DNA from: Symbiodinium kawagutii | Taxonomy: Eukaryota > Sar > Dinophyceae > Suessiales > Symbiodiniaceae | DNA: 64,000 nt | Assembly: GCA_009767595.1 (NCBI GenBank) | Contig: VSDK01013117.1 | Coordinates: 203,001-267,000 of the forward strand | Direction of reading: 5' to 3' | Part shown: positions 1 to 11,332 of the stretch, in pieces | Position numbering within the stretch: the stretch's first letter is position 1 | How the letters are laid out: each line of letters opens with the position of its first letter | Position numbers and translations under genes: made by a program | Notes under the pieces: model-generated | The model's database searches: none | Seen by the model: the letters and a program-made list of their open reading frames with translations, nothing else | Told to the model about the DNA's origin: nothing

Positions 1-174
1 TTCGGTGGTAGATCAGGGAACCTTTAAGGGGAATTAACCCACACCCCCCCAGTTGTTCAGAACAACACCCTGACCCCTCTATCGGGGATATCTGACCTTT
101 GCAGAACTAAAAGGCATCGAGTGCCATAAATCAGGCGGTGTTAGAGCCGCATGCCTCCCACAGCTTTTCATCCA
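1..174. other. left edge, no gene seen
   Basis: I see no exon, RNA gene or repeat that I can support in these bases. There is a run of seven C near position 44. Similarity to the second cassette copy begins only near position 175. Confidence 0.4.
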
Positions 175-251
175 AAACATGCCACATGCGAGTGGATTGT
201 TAGGGTCAGGGTGTCAGCGCTGATGCAAATACGAATCCGTGGCTTGTGCAC

Positions 252-1241
252 TCACTTGCGCTGCTTCTTCGCAGGAGGCGCCTTGGGCTTCGCAGCATTT
301 CCTCTCTCCTTCTCCTGCTTCTTCCTCCAAGCCACGGCCACTTGGAAGGAGCGCTCCAGCTCTTCCTCTGAGTGGTCCTTGGGCCTGATGCGGAAATGTC
401 GATGGGCACAACCAACTTGGCATCTTGCATGCCACTGCTGCTCACCCTGCTCCCACTTCACCCCAGGGTATGGGACCTTGGGGCGGAAGACCGGCAGCTC
501 CGCCAGGGTGCTGACGGCCGTCACCTGGCGCTCCAGGCCGTGCTCCTCCCGGAGCTCCAGGGCCTTCGCCTCAGCAGCCGCCTTCTTTGTGAAGCAGCCG
601 CCGTAGATCTTCTTCTTGCCACCTTTCTGCACGATCCCTACCTCCCATTTTTGCTTTCCCTGGTGCCATGCCACCCCTGGCACTTCGCTGGTGAAGTTGG
701 GGTCCCGTGGCTTCGACTCGCTGAGGACGCCCTGCAGCACGAGCTCTGCGCGAAAGACCTTGGCGGCCTCCAGCGCGGCGGCGTCGGCCTCCGCCTCAGT
801 GCGGCCCGAGACCAGAAACCTCTTCACTGCAAACTTTCGACCTGTGTAACCAACTTTTTTGCCTTTGGAATCAAGTTTTGGGACATTTACCTCCCAGCTC
901 TGGTCCAAATTCTTCCACCGGATGTTCAGCACCCCGCTTTGCTTCACCAAATTATGGCTCTTGAACAGACTTGGCTTCTGCCCCTCAGGCTGTGCAGCAG
1001 GCTCACTAGCTGATCCTGCGACGGCCGTCTCTTTGGCGCTCTGTCCTCTTGCTGCCACCTCTGCCGCCCCGACAGATTCAAAGAGTTCCACACCTTGCAT
1101 GGCAGCGCTGCCACCTGTGGATGAGAGCCGCCTCAGACCGTTCTCATCGAAAGCCCAACCACGACCAGCCCACACACCTGTGGGCAAGTCTCTCATCCAA
1201 GGCCACATCTTCATGCAGTCCAGGCCCCGAAGCTTCCAGTC
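252..1241 (-). CDS. AP2-domain-like DNA-binding protein, copy A (3' exon)
   Basis: The frame encodes 320 residues from the Met at 1214. A likely acceptor AG|G places the exon start at 1241, in frame nine codons upstream, so the Met may be internal. After an N-terminal part with WPWMRDLPTGVW come three AP2-like modules. Each opens with a G-V-x-W pattern followed by a second Trp about seven residues later: near residues 95-165, 175-230 and 245-300. The family folds as a three-stranded sheet plus helix that binds DNA, and it is abundant in dinoflagellates and apicomplexans. The C-terminus is Lys/Gln/Ala rich and ends in KKQRK, so a nuclear location is likely. The copy B protein has the same architecture. 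I infer a transcription regulator; its targets are unknown. It may be joined to further upstream exons. Confidence 0.8.
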   Translation of the reverse strand, partial: DWKLRGLDCMKMWPWMRDLPTGVWAGRGWAFDENGLRRLSSTGGSAAMQGVELFESVGAAEVAARGQSAKETAVAGSASEPAAQPEGQKPSLFKSHNLVKQSGVLNIRWKNLDQSWEVNVPKLDSKGKKVGYTGRKFAVKRFLVSGRTEAEADAAALEAAKVFRAELVLQGVLSESKPRDPNFTSEVPGVAWHQGKQKWEVGIVQKGGKKKIYGGCFTKKAAAEAKALELREEHGLERQVTAVSTLAELPVFRPKVPYPGVKWEQGEQQWHARCQVGCAHRHFRIRPKDHSEEELERSFQVAVAWRKKQEKERGNAAKPKAPPAKKQRK

Positions 1242-1424
1242 CTGGAGTTGGGATCCAAAACAGAATGCATGTTAACCAGTATGACAAACAGGTGATTTTG
1301 AAGCGTATGATCCTACATCTATGTTTTAGATTGGACCAAACAGATCCCTTCATCACTGAGGCTTGGCGTGATTGCTGTTTGCAAGATTATGCACATACAA
1401 GCATGAACACGAAGGAGGACTACC

Positions 1425-1753
1425 GAGGTCGGGAGCAGGCTCACTTGCGCCGACAAATGACAATAATCATACGATTGGAATCAACGGTATATGGCCATTA
1501 TGATTCTGATAGAATATGATAATAAGATGGCTCCCACACCCCATCATCGACCTTCAGGGTTTTGGGGGGTTTGGGGGGTTCACGTGCATGGCAAGATAGG
1601 AACGACCTATGATTGGATTTTTATTTTGTGGCCATTATGATGGGATGGCTTGGACATACTTCTTTAATTATTGACCTGCAGGTCTTGGGGTGGGTCACAT
1701 GCATTGAAGCATAGGAAACAACATATATTAATCAGCAGGCACAAGCGGGCCGC
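1425..1753. other. insertion specific to cassette copy A
   Basis: In copy B the flanking sequences (GAACAC(T/G)AAG on the left, CCCCGAGCTCC on the right) are almost adjacent, while copy A carries about 330 extra bases. The insert holds two GGCCATTATGAT repeats (near 1492 and 1631) and a G-rich stretch (near 1558-1580). No coding frame is supported. It lies in an intron or spacer of the AP2 region. Confidence 0.6.
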
Positions 1754-1789
1754 TTGCCCCGAGCTCCGTCCTGCGTGTTCAAGTCATCA

Positions 1790-2212
1790 TCAAATGTTCC
1801 CTGCAGCACATGCGACGGTGCATGCGAAGCCTCTACCTGCAGAGAAAGGGTGGGAAAGAAGAGGAAAAACACGGAACTGAGTTACCATTGCTTTTGCAAC
1901 CCTTACATCACGGGCATGGAAGTAAACAACAGTCCGCTTAAACCCATGGGCAAAAATCACATAGATTTGGTGTTCGGCCTCGTTCTCGAAAGTTGCAGGG
2001 TCCTGGCGGTGCTTGTTGTGGAATCGCTGCAAGCACCGCAAACCACGTCCATCGAGCTGCAACACGCATGCTGGTGCATCGGTTTGTGGTGCTGATGGTC
2101 TTCCAGTCATGGAGCCCAAAAAGAAGTTTGCAGGGCAACAGGGCCTGGATTCAGGAGGGACATCCCAGCACAAATCCAGCTGTTCCACTCTGCCCAACAT
2201 GACTGGGTTCAC
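1790..2212 (-). other. conserved stretch between AP2 exon and upstream exon, copy A
   Basis: A minus-strand open frame of 140 residues has a counterpart at 50137-50550. The best-conserved part reads around LDGRGLRCLQRFH. Several differences between the copies change amino acids (Gly/Ser, Asn/His, Glu/Thr), so purifying selection on this frame is not evident. It may be untranslated or intronic sequence retained by the duplication rather than an exon. Confidence 0.35.
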
Positions 2213-2323
2213 CTAGTTGCTAGGTGTGCAGGGGTCACATGGCTCGAAACACGGCACATTCCCGGTTGAATGAGTGTAAGTAAAGCTGAGGTGTTGCAAT
2301 TCTGGAGCCGCTGGATGACTAGT

Positions 2324-2479
2324 TCACTTGATTGGATGAATTTTGAAAATGATACGACGACGAAATTGCCTGGTTGGACTCCATGTCTGTGAGCTGCGAA
2401 AAGCCAAGCACTGCTTCACCCAGGCTGCAGCTTGCGAAGCGAATGCGTCCACGGAGCTTCTTCTGGCACTGTCAGAGTC
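2324..2479 (-). CDS. conserved terminal exon of the SUMO-motif protein, copy A
   Basis: An AG|G acceptor before 2479 opens a frame of 51 residues beginning DSDSARRSS and ending in IHPIK and a stop. Copy B (50663-50818) has the same length, the same stop position and only a few replacements. That shared length is what I would expect of a real terminal exon. It lies downstream, on the minus strand, of the Glu/Lys-rich frame at 2582-3391, so I infer it is the last exon of that gene. It has a basic tail (RQFRRR). The donor that joins to it was not located. Confidence 0.55.
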   Translation of the reverse strand, partial: DSDSARRSSVDAFASQAAAWVKQCLAFRSSQTWSPTRQFRRRIIFKIHPIK

Positions 2480-2581
2480 CTGCCAAGAAAAGGAACGGGT
2501 GAGAAAAGCTTGGATGTGCCAGATCCAAGCTACCAGACTTGTAAGTTTTATTCCACTTCAATCCTATGTGCTGTGCCTGTG

Positions 2582-3391
2582 TCACCATGATTGAGGTCTG
2601 GGTCTTACCCAAAAACTGTCCTCGTGACCATCCAACTTGGCAGCTTCTTCTAGGTGGCATGAACTTGGTCTTGGTGCAGTTTGTGGAGAGACACACAGTC
2701 CGCCATCTCCTGCCGATGTGAAGTTGACTGAACACCGCCTATTGATCTCCTTGCGGAGTACTTGCAACCACACGTCATCATTCTCATTGCTTTTCTCCTG
2801 CGGGCTTTGCGGATTGACTTTCTGTTCATCAAGCCTCTCCTGCTTGACCTTCACACCGCTGACAAGTTCTTTCTTCACGCCGCACTGCGACTCTATCTGC
2901 GTCGTCTTTTGCCAATCGCGGCGGGTCAGGCGACGGCGCTTAGCCGCCAGCGTCTTTGCTGGCTCAGCTAGCCTTTGACTCTGGGCAGCATCATCGCTCT
3001 GCTCTTGGGCTCTTTCTTGGATTGCAAGTTCCACACTGCCAGACTTCATCTGCAAAACTTTGAAATCCGGTTGAGGCTTCTCTACAATCTCCTGTTTGAT
3101 CCCGACCCCGTGCATGTCATCACTTTCAAAACTCAAAGGCTTCATGTCTTGTTCCATCTCCTCATGAATCTCCAACTTCACCTGCAACAAAACATCATCC
3201 ATCTCTATACTTGCCTTCTGCAGGCTTTCCTGGTTGACTTCCTGCTCATCAAGTGTCTCTTTCTTGACCTTCACGCCAACGGCAGGTTCTTTCTTCACTG
3301 AGCACGGTGCCAGCTCCACCTGCATCATGTCTTGGCAGTCACAATGGATCAGGCTGCGCTTGGCATCGCAGGATGCCTCTGGTGATTTCAT
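2582..3391 (-). CDS. Glu/Lys-rich nuclear protein with repeated SUMO-type motifs, copy A
   Basis: The frame runs 269 residues from a Met at 3391 (MKSPEASC). It has no family I recognise. It is striking for repeated hydrophobic-Lys-x-Glu tetrapeptides: VKKE, VKVKKE, VKLE, IKQE, VKKE and VKVKQE. These match the consensus for SUMO attachment. Two of the clusters sit in an internal repeat (about residues 25-60 and 165-205) that shares the order VKKE, GVKVK, LDEQ. A basic KRRRLTRRDWQ segment near residue 155 looks like a nuclear localisation signal. The last about 45 residues differ from copy B, so splicing out of this exon probably occurs before them, to the conserved exon at 2479-2324. Either it is a separate gene upstream of the AP2 gene or the 5' end of the same one. 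Confidence 0.65.
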   Translation of the reverse strand: MKSPEASCDAKRSLIHCDCQDMMQVELAPCSVKKEPAVGVKVKKETLDEQEVNQESLQKASIEMDDVLLQVKLEIHEEMEQDMKPLSFESDDMHGVGIKQEIVEKPQPDFKVLQMKSGSVELAIQERAQEQSDDAAQSQRLAEPAKTLAAKRRRLTRRDWQKTTQIESQCGVKKELVSGVKVKQERLDEQKVNPQSPQEKSNENDDVWLQVLRKEINRRCSVNFTSAGDGGLCVSPQTAPRPSSCHLEEAAKLDGHEDSFWVRPRPQSW

Positions 3392-3457
3392 GGTAATGAT
3401 TCAATGTCCTAGGCCGACAATTTCTCGGTGATGCCCAGGCTTGGGCCCAAATGGCGG

Positions 3458-5987
3458 GACATCGACACTTGGTATTTTGGACTTACTTTCTTATTGACCC
3501 AAAGGACTTCATGACTTTCTTATTCAATACTTAGGACTGAATTAATATGACTTAATTGATGTATTCTGCTACTTTTTCTCACTTCAATGATAGGTTTCGC
3601 AAAGGCAACGCCCGTGGCCTGCATCTTCTCCATGTACCGAACTACATCTGATGTGCACCTCATGGTTCGACTTTGCCTTGAAGTAACTCCCCACCAAGTG
3701 ACGTTGTAAGGTCCACGCGTTGCATGATCCAAGAAATGCAGGGTGTAGCACGTTCAACATGTAGCAGTGAACACTCGTTCCGTTTTGACCTTGGCTGCCT
3801 TGGCTCTCGCACCCAGAGAGCTCCGCAACGACTGTAGACAGTGCCTCAGCTGAACTTGTAGGACGAGCTTCTGGTTCTCAAGCGAACTCTGGCATTTGAA
3901 CCAAAGATGACCAAAGTGTCTTGAACACTAAAGAAACGTTCCCCTCCCCACTTGTTGATTTTCAAGCGACTTCAGTGGTTAGAAAAATCTGCAAAGGAAG
4001 CACCACCATGCACCATGTCAGTTCATGTGTCTGATTGCGACTTCGTTGTCAGTTTTGTTTCGCTCAGTTTCGCACCGCGAAAACAAGGAGCCACATTGGA
4101 AGCGCTCAGCGGCTTGGCCGCAGCGTCCAGGACTCTACTGGGGCCAGCCTGCTAAGGATTGCGATCGCAAACCACAACAGAAACAAACGCATTGAACATA
4201 TGCAGAACTTTTTTTTAATTTTCCCAAAAAACCCAATCAAAGTTCAAAGTATCCCATACCTGCTTAAAGCTAATCCAGAGCTTTGTATTTTGCAAGTGAT
4301 GACACTTCGAAAGAATGCCTTTGAAGTGCAAGCATGAGTCTGCAGTAAAATCAACTCTTCACATGCTGGAGCCACAAGGTGGTGAGGCGTGCAGGTTTGC
4401 CCGTTGCTAGAGATAAGAAGCAATGACTGTTCGAAAACAAAGAACAGTCATCCGAGATCCCACAAAAAAACATGATTCCAAGTTCGCATCTCTTTGATGC
4501 CAACTCCAATTATGAGTGCAACGCCAACTGGAGGGGAATTCGGAGATATCAATCCTTTTCCTGGGCTCTCTGAGACGGGCCAACGCCCACAATCCTTCGC
4601 ACCCATTCGAAACTCTCCATGCTTCGGCGGACATTTTCACAAAGCACATGTCTCTCTGGCTCAGCGTGGCAGAAACATCATGGGTTGACCTGCGCAGGGC
4701 CCTAGAGCTGAAGACAAGTTTATGGAAGCGGCTGGGGCCCATGGGGCCTTGGGAATTTTTGGCAACGTGAGGCCACAGTCAAGGCTCAGCATATCTTATC
4801 AATTGGCCTCACATGATTTTGGGGTTCTGAAATTTAGGGACAAACAGTGTCACAGCCTGCCCTCGTCTTTTTCTGCGCACATTCTGTACAGGTGCTCTAC
4901 AGAATGGCACCTGTGCTATCAACACGTCCACTTTGGGGGTGGAAAACCGCAAGGCCGCAAGGCGAGAGAAGAAACGTCAAAGTGACGTGCTCTCAGCGAT
5001 TTCAGCATGGCTCAGCGAGAAATTGAGCCACAAACTATGGGAGCTAAGGAAGGAAATCCACCAAGACCACCCCAGGAACCAAGGCTTTCGCATTGAGGGT
5101 TCTATATTCAAAAATCGGCATCTGCAACAAACGCCTGGAATTCAAGTTGTAGAGCCATCGGTTCTTGAGGTCGTTGGGTGGTGCAGGATCTCCAAAAGTA
5201 CCCACAAGTCTTGTACTGCCAGGCAAAGCAACACTCTGAAGTTCTACAGAACAAACAAATTGACAATACAAAACACGTTCCACTAATCACCATGAGGGGT
5301 CATGATAGGGCACGGGATGAAGAATCTTCTGCCTCTCACAGAAAGTTGGGCTATCAGTGTTCAGTTGATCATTTACCTTTTGATGGATTGCTGGCCCCAT
5401 GGGGGAAGCTTCATGATAAGTTTTGAGCTCCAAACCATTGCATTCACTCGCTCACTTTCTCCTGGTAAGGTAGTGGAAGAATTATATAGATTTGGTAAGA
5501 TGCGAGGAGATTAGATTTGATTTTGATAGCCGGATTGTGGGATAATTGGATAAAGCCTCTTGACAAGGACCGGATCTTGATGCAGATTGTAAATTTTTGG
5601 ATGGGATTGGCTTGGATAATTCAGATCAATGGCTGCTAGCCAAAAAAAGCAAGATAGATAGACCAGGTAGATGGCAGGTAGACCATCGCCGAGATGACTC
5701 AAAGAAGAGATACATAAAGGGGATGCCAGCCCGTGACGAACTGTGAAAACACAATATCTCTATATCTTTAAGACACATGTCGAAAAGAGAAGTTGTTTGA
5801 AGACAGGAAGAACACAAACGGCCACCCCTGTGAAAAAGAGCCAAAGGACCTATCAAATAAAACTATGGAAAACCTTGCTTCGTATTTGGCAAACTCTGAC
5901 ACCGGCATGTGTGGATGACTGATGTGGTACTGGTCACTCATCCATTTCACTGAGAAAGTGGATGGCATGGCAGGGCACAAGCTTTGC
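3458..5987. other. intergenic or unassigned stretch
   Basis: No exon here meets my standard of acceptor, phase and recognisable protein. Two minus-strand frames, at 3520-3732 and 5044-5283, have an ordinary amino-acid composition but no clear AG|G acceptor or family. The space between the kinase 3' end (5988) and the cassette start (3457) is the likely intergenic region. Confidence 0.35.
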
Positions 5988-8900
5988 TCAGGGTCGTGCT
6001 GGGTGCGTGGTGACTACCTCAGCATGGACGTGTGGCGAATGGAAGAGGTGACGATCCCAGCGCGACATGTCACACTGAGTTCGGTGCGTGTCCCAGTCGT
6101 CAAAGACGGTGTGAAGCCAAGGGTGCTGCAGCATTTCCTTGGCAGCGTCAAGTTTTGTCACAGGCGCCTTTCTCTTGGTTCAAGTAGCTTCTTTCTCCGC
6201 AACTCATGACGTCGCGTAAACGCGCAGCTTTCTTAGCTATTTTGCTTCTAAGGGTCAGTAGCACTGAGGCGTTCGTCTGGGTCTCTCCGGATGCAATGGT
6301 TCAGAAAGTCCTAGGCACAGGGCTTCACAAGTTTGGGGGCAGCTCCACGAACCAGCACACGACAAATGTGGAAGTTCCAAAACCCAAAATGTTGTTCCAA
6401 ATTTACCACCACCAATCTTGTTTTTCTTCTGCTGGTGTGCAAGAGCCTTCCATTTTGGAGTGTTGTGATTGGGTGGCATCACGTTGGATTCGGGTCAGAG
6501 TCAAACATCCAACCACCAATGGAATGGCCTTAGGAGATCTTTGGAGATGGTCACTACCCATGTGCTCGGAAGGCTTATCCACATCTTGCACTGACCATCC
6601 CCAGTTTTGTGGGTTCTCCTTGCACTCAGAGCTGACTTGCTCTGGCAGTGGCAGCGTCTCCTCAAGGGCTGTGCAAGCCGACTTATTGGTGCCTTCACTG
6701 GCAAAACAGCCTCCTTCGCTCAGTCTTCTGGCATTCTTTTGGCGAAACAGCTTCCATTCTTGGGCCACACGATTTATGGACAACCTGAATTTGCATGCCC
6801 ACTTACCTCAAAAAGCCTTCAATCTGATTAAAATTAGCATCGGCTCACGGAGGGAGAGCTGAACAACAAATGGAAGCTGCCCATCGTTCACATCCCAACA
6901 TCCCTCAAGGTCCTGTGAGAGACCAATCTTCACAAGCGCCGCCATCTGATGCCTGACGCAAGTCGCATTGAAAAGGTTCAGCACTTCAAGGGGGCAAACA
7001 CGCCACGAAATATTCCCCTCCATCCTACACAATTCGTTACCTCTTGGACTAGTTTTGTGATACGAGACTCGTAACGTCCCAAAACAGTGGTCAATTGACA
7101 GATAGGCATGATTCATCATGATTCTATATTCCTCGGTACATGGTGGCATACCTGAGGAGGGGACGAAGGCCAGCCGCTAAACAGGAAGCAAGTTAGTGAT
7201 AGAATTGAAGATGAGCGATGACACATGACCCGACTAGGACAACTTTAGCCTCGCCTGTGGGCTGGCTTTCGTACTCATCCGATGGTTGCACAATTGATTG
7301 CTGTTTCTTGCCAAGTGGCCAGGTTTGAGTGCTGCAATGTCAAGCTACTACTTGCTGGTTCGTGCGTTCAAGGCACTCGAAGCGTCCCCACGGAACGTTG
7401 GCGGTGCCCATTTCCTGGATGCAAAGGGATGAAGTGGGACAGTCTCCAGAACTACCGGACCCTCTAAGAGCACCACAATGAACGTGTGAACAGCTCGTAG
7501 CTTATCCATGGCTGTGGAAAGAAAACAAATGACGGCATCTGGTTGGTGGATTTGGTTCAACCTTCACAATCTAAGCCGTGTTGTACTTCAGTGTGCTTAC
7601 ATCGGCCAAAACAAAGACTGGATTGAAGATATGAAACGACGTTCAATATTGTTACTCTTTCGCCACCTCTTCAAACATGAGATACAATGAGTAGCAAATC
7701 CAAGATGGATGCAGTTGGATACATTGGACTAAGAGCATCTAAGTACCTCTTTAACAAGAACATCTAATCAACATGTATCTAACACCTTATCTAAGTTTGG
7801 TTCGGCTTCACTTAGATACAGCGAGGGCTTGCAGCGAGCGGCGATGACCACACAACCGAAGCTCCAGAGATCAGCAGCGCGACCGTAACGAGAATGGGCC
7901 AAGACCTGGCGTTCTGCGGTGCCGTTTTCGTGTGGTGAACGCCACAGAATGCCACAACGAAAAGACAGGGCAAATGACATGAAAAACATGCGATATGACA
8001 GATGGTATGACATCAACCTGGTTCATGTTCTACCTAGGGGACCAAGGTTTCATTCTGCTGATTCCAGCTTCTTCTACTAAGGTGAGACGGTCATCCTGGC
8101 TTAAAGTTGGTTCGATAAATAAGCTTTCCATGAGAACCAGTCTATGCCATGGCATCATGGCAAACTAAGCTTGTAAGACAGAAGAACACCGAACTTGCAT
8201 CCGTGTGCCCTGTGCCTCTGGCGCCATCCAAGGAATGGAGCCCCGCATAGTGTGCCTGGCTGTTATGCACAGCAAAGCCAAATGGGTATGTCTCTGAGAG
8301 GGGCATCTGCTAATCACCCAATGGCTTGGAGGTACCCTACCCAAATGACAACAAGAATCTTATCATGAGGAGTTCCAGAACTGATGCATTAACCTGGAAC
8401 TCAATCAGGTACCCCAAAACCGTTGACATAATCCAGCAATCCCAGCAATGAAAAGTCGAACGACTGTAACATGATCATCTGGCTGCACAACGTACAAACG
8501 CAGGCACACACACACACACATGCAACTGAAGGGAGGAAGAAACAAATTGCCCTTGTTCGGTCAGAGGGGCAAGTTATGTGCCTAACTAAAGGCATGCAGC
8601 CAGGCACGAGCGTTTAGGCACAGCCCAGGATTTTCCATGTGCCTGAAGGAACACGTGTGCAGGTAGTTAGGTTTGGGCACACCCAGAATCCGGCTACAAA
8701 TGTTCAGGCATCATCAGGAGAAGGAAAGTTGCTGCGCAACAAATCATGCGTGAGACTGTGAGACTGAATGCAACAAGGACCAAGCATCAACCAAATTGAA
8801 GTTGGAATCACATCCGAAGCTGCTGTAGCGGTAACGAAAATGCATAGATTGTGGACGGAATCTGCGCGCACTCTGCAGCCGATCGTTTTCACAAGAACTG

Positions 8901-11332
8901 TCACCGCCAAATGAATGTCCCAAATTGACCCAGCTGCAAGAAGGGGGTCGACGGCATGCGATAACATTCATGCTGAACCAATCTTTGGCCACCCACGTCC
9001 AGAGCAGCGATCATTTCAAAATCATGTGGTACAACAGGCACCAGGCATTTACTGACATAAATCCATAATTATTGAGTGTCCTGAACCAGTGGGCCACACA
9101 AGTCACTTGAAAATGTCCATCTCTACAAAGTACTTCAATGCCCCATGCTGAGACATGCTGAGACCCGTTATCATCTATTCTATTTGTTAGACAAGTGCTC
9201 ATCATTGTAGAATGGCAACCATTGTGCCCAACCATTGCTGATCAAAATAAACTCTATGAGGGGCTTCGCTTGGTCAGAAGAACACCGGGCTTGCACAAGG
9301 CAATTATCAACTAAACCAAGCCATCATTAAGTTCATAATCAAAGTTGGCCTTCATACCAGCATTAAACAATATAAGGTGCATACTTTCTTCTCGGTCCCC
9401 CCCATCATCCCACTCCCTCTCTCGCTTTAATTCTCTACTTTATCATTTTTTTTTTCTCTCTCTCTCTCTCTTTCTATGACCCTGGTTAAAAATACTTTCT
9501 ATTCTCTTTCTATTATTAAATTCTCTCTCTTATAGATATGTATTATCTCTCTATTTAAAGAATTTCTCTAGATTTTGCTCTATATTCGTAGTATCTCTTG
9601 CTATTCTTATGATTCTCTTTCTTTGGTTCTGGGCTTTCTGTTTGGCAGCGCCGCTCCCAGGTGCGTCAAGGTCTCGTCGGTTCGCTTGGAGCAGCCGAAA
9701 TCGGCCAACTTCACCGTGTCGCCTCAGCAGTTTCCACAGTGCAGGGGAGTCTGCTGAGATGTAAAAACCAGAGAAAACTGGAGAGGGGAAAGAAAGAGAA
9801 TTGTCACAGTATATAAGAGACACAGTTTTAGAAATCTAAAGAGAAAGAGAGAGAGTTGGTCGATGCTCGGATTTTGGCTCATTGCTTCACGGCTGATGGG
9901 CTGATGGGTGGTCCATGCCATCCTTTGCTACTGTGGCAACAAATTATGGTTTCTGAAAAGGCAAGAGACAACAAGCCTCTTTGTGCCATGGAAGCTTTGC
10001 ACCTGACGCCGGCAAGGCACCATCTCCAATGAGGATGTTGCTTCCCTTGATGTCACGATGTATCACCGCAGGCTCCCTCGTGTGGAGATAGTCCAGCCCT
10101 TCCTCAGGAGCTTGTAGAAGCTGACGGAATTCAGGAAGATCTCAAAACAGAACTCCTGTTGAATTCTACGACTTCTAAAGACTCTTCCCTAGAATCCTTC
10201 AATGATGTTTTCAGCAAAGATTTTTCCCCATGCAATGATCTTAGAATCACCTGCAATGATCTGCAACAGCTGGATGACATCCCTGTTTCAGAAGAGCTGC
10301 TAAGGTCTGTCGCGCATAGGACGCCATGAGGCTCTCCGCAAAGGCTCCGAAGTCATTCAGGGCCTTCGTCACTGGGAGATCCAACTGGTGCCAATCTCTG
10401 CAGGTTGTGATTTCCGCTTTTGCATCACTGTGCCCATAAGTCGAGTGGTAAACACACCCTCTAACGACAAACCAACTTTTGAGTTGTGAAGCGTGTAAAT
10501 CCAATCCGAGGCATCAATGCTCCAAAGTAGGTTCTTGATCTCCTTTAAGGAGCAACCACTTGCTATCTTTAGGCCAGTACAATGGGCATGGTTACCTGTG
10601 AAGCAACGTGCAATGTGATGATGACTGACAGGATTTGAAGCTTGATCAGTGCGCCCCTAAAGATGGCAACGTAGATGCCATCAAGAGAGACTTGTGATGA
10701 AGGTCAACCTGAAATCCTTTCACCTTAAGGGTCTTGCCTGGGTGATGCTCCCACCCGGTACGTGCTCCAAATACAAATAGAGGCATTCATCCAAGTAGTC
10801 GTGCCTGCCACAGTGAGAGATCACAAATTGACAAAAATGTGAGGAGCTGCGCTGATGCCAAGATACCCCAAGTACTCCACGATGTGGGGATGCTTCAAAG
10901 ACTTCCTTGGAAGAAGACGCTGGGAAGGAAGATTTCCGCACCATTCAACGTGTCCAACCATCCTTTCGCAAACTAATGTATTGCTCCCAGAGCCCAAAAA
11001 GTACCCGCGGTTGGAAAGCTGATGTTGCAAACCTATAAGACAAACATAAAGCAAGAGCGACACTTCATTCTGCCAGGCTTCATGATGTTCACCTCGTTCT
11101 CCAACGATTCCTGCAAGAATCACTGCTTGTGGCTTCGTGAAGATTCTGTTGACACTACGAATTGGTATTACTGAAATCCTCTTGAAATCACTGCCATCCC
11201 GAAAAGGAATATCATTCCTAACGATATTCGATAGCTTCACTTCACCAACTCAGCTCTGCGAAGCCCCGCAAAACCTCTTGTTCTGCGGTCCCGAAACTTT
11301 GCATCGCGACGATCGAAGGAGTTGATCAGCAC
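5988..11332 (-). CDS. MAP3K-like (STE11/MEKK/ANP type) protein kinase, 14 exons joined, N-lobe start missing
   Basis: Fourteen minus-strand exons join with consistent phase: 11332-11291, 11110-11079, 10905-10867, 10804-10738, 10363-10301, 10102-10021, 9722-9665, 8255-8216, 7905-7843, 7414-7377, 6952-6913, 6660-6619, 6310-6257 and 6137-5988. They give a kinase from just after the catalytic lysine to the end. Visible landmarks in order are: helix C with LENEVNIM; HPHIVEYLG; LYLYLEHVPGGSI at the hinge; IHRDIKGSNILI in the catalytic loop; LADFGCSK; GSIPWMAPE; YGRAADLWSFGCVVIE; LPLPEQVSSECKDFL; RRDPDERLSA; and MLQHPWL. HRDIKGSN and GSIPWMAPE are typical of MAP kinase kinase kinases. Donors are GA, GC and GT; every acceptor is AG|G. 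The glycine loop and the VAVK-type exon upstream of 11332 were not found. A frame near 11830 (FGGMFF) is a weak candidate. The role is phosphorylation of MAP2K-type kinases, by family knowledge. Confidence 0.9.
8508..8519. repeat. CA microsatellite in kinase intron
   Basis: A short CA run lies in the intron between the exons ending at 9665 and starting at 8255. Similar CA runs occur at about 20575-20590, 24369-24382, 39985-40006 and 40180-40192. Confidence 0.8.
9395..9560. repeat. pyrimidine-rich low-complexity tract
   Basis: CT-rich sequence with a CT dinucleotide run near 9454-9470 and degenerate TTCTAT units follows the DFG exon of the kinase on the minus strand. A similar TTCTATTC-rich stretch lies at 45355-45500, and purine-rich equivalents lie at 57380-57600. 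Confidence 0.7.

Larger units (their letters stand above)
175..3457 (-). repeat. duplicated AP2/SUMO-motif cassette, copy A
   Basis: This block is repeated at about 48850-53157 in the same orientation and with the same internal order: AP2 open frame, an intervening conserved stretch, a 51-residue terminal exon and a Glu/Lys-rich open frame. The copies are clearly alike but diverged, by roughly 10-15% by eye in the coding parts. Copy A has about 330 extra bases (near 1425-1753) that copy B lacks. It lacks the roughly 1.4-kb insert found in copy B. Similarity fades near 175 on the left and stops just after the shared stretch at 3400-3457. I see no clear terminal inverted repeat or target-site duplication at the edges. 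This is most simply a segmental gene duplication; a mobile element is possible but unsupported. Confidence 0.85.

Noticed and set aside
151-1275. Plus-strand frames opposite the AP2 exon
   Set aside because: Shadows of the AP2 frame; the minus strand has the conserved domain pattern in both copies.
6206-6862. Plus-strand frame of 218 residues with a signal-peptide-like start
   Set aside because: It covers two firm kinase exons on the minus strand (6660-6619 and 6310-6257) and has no family.
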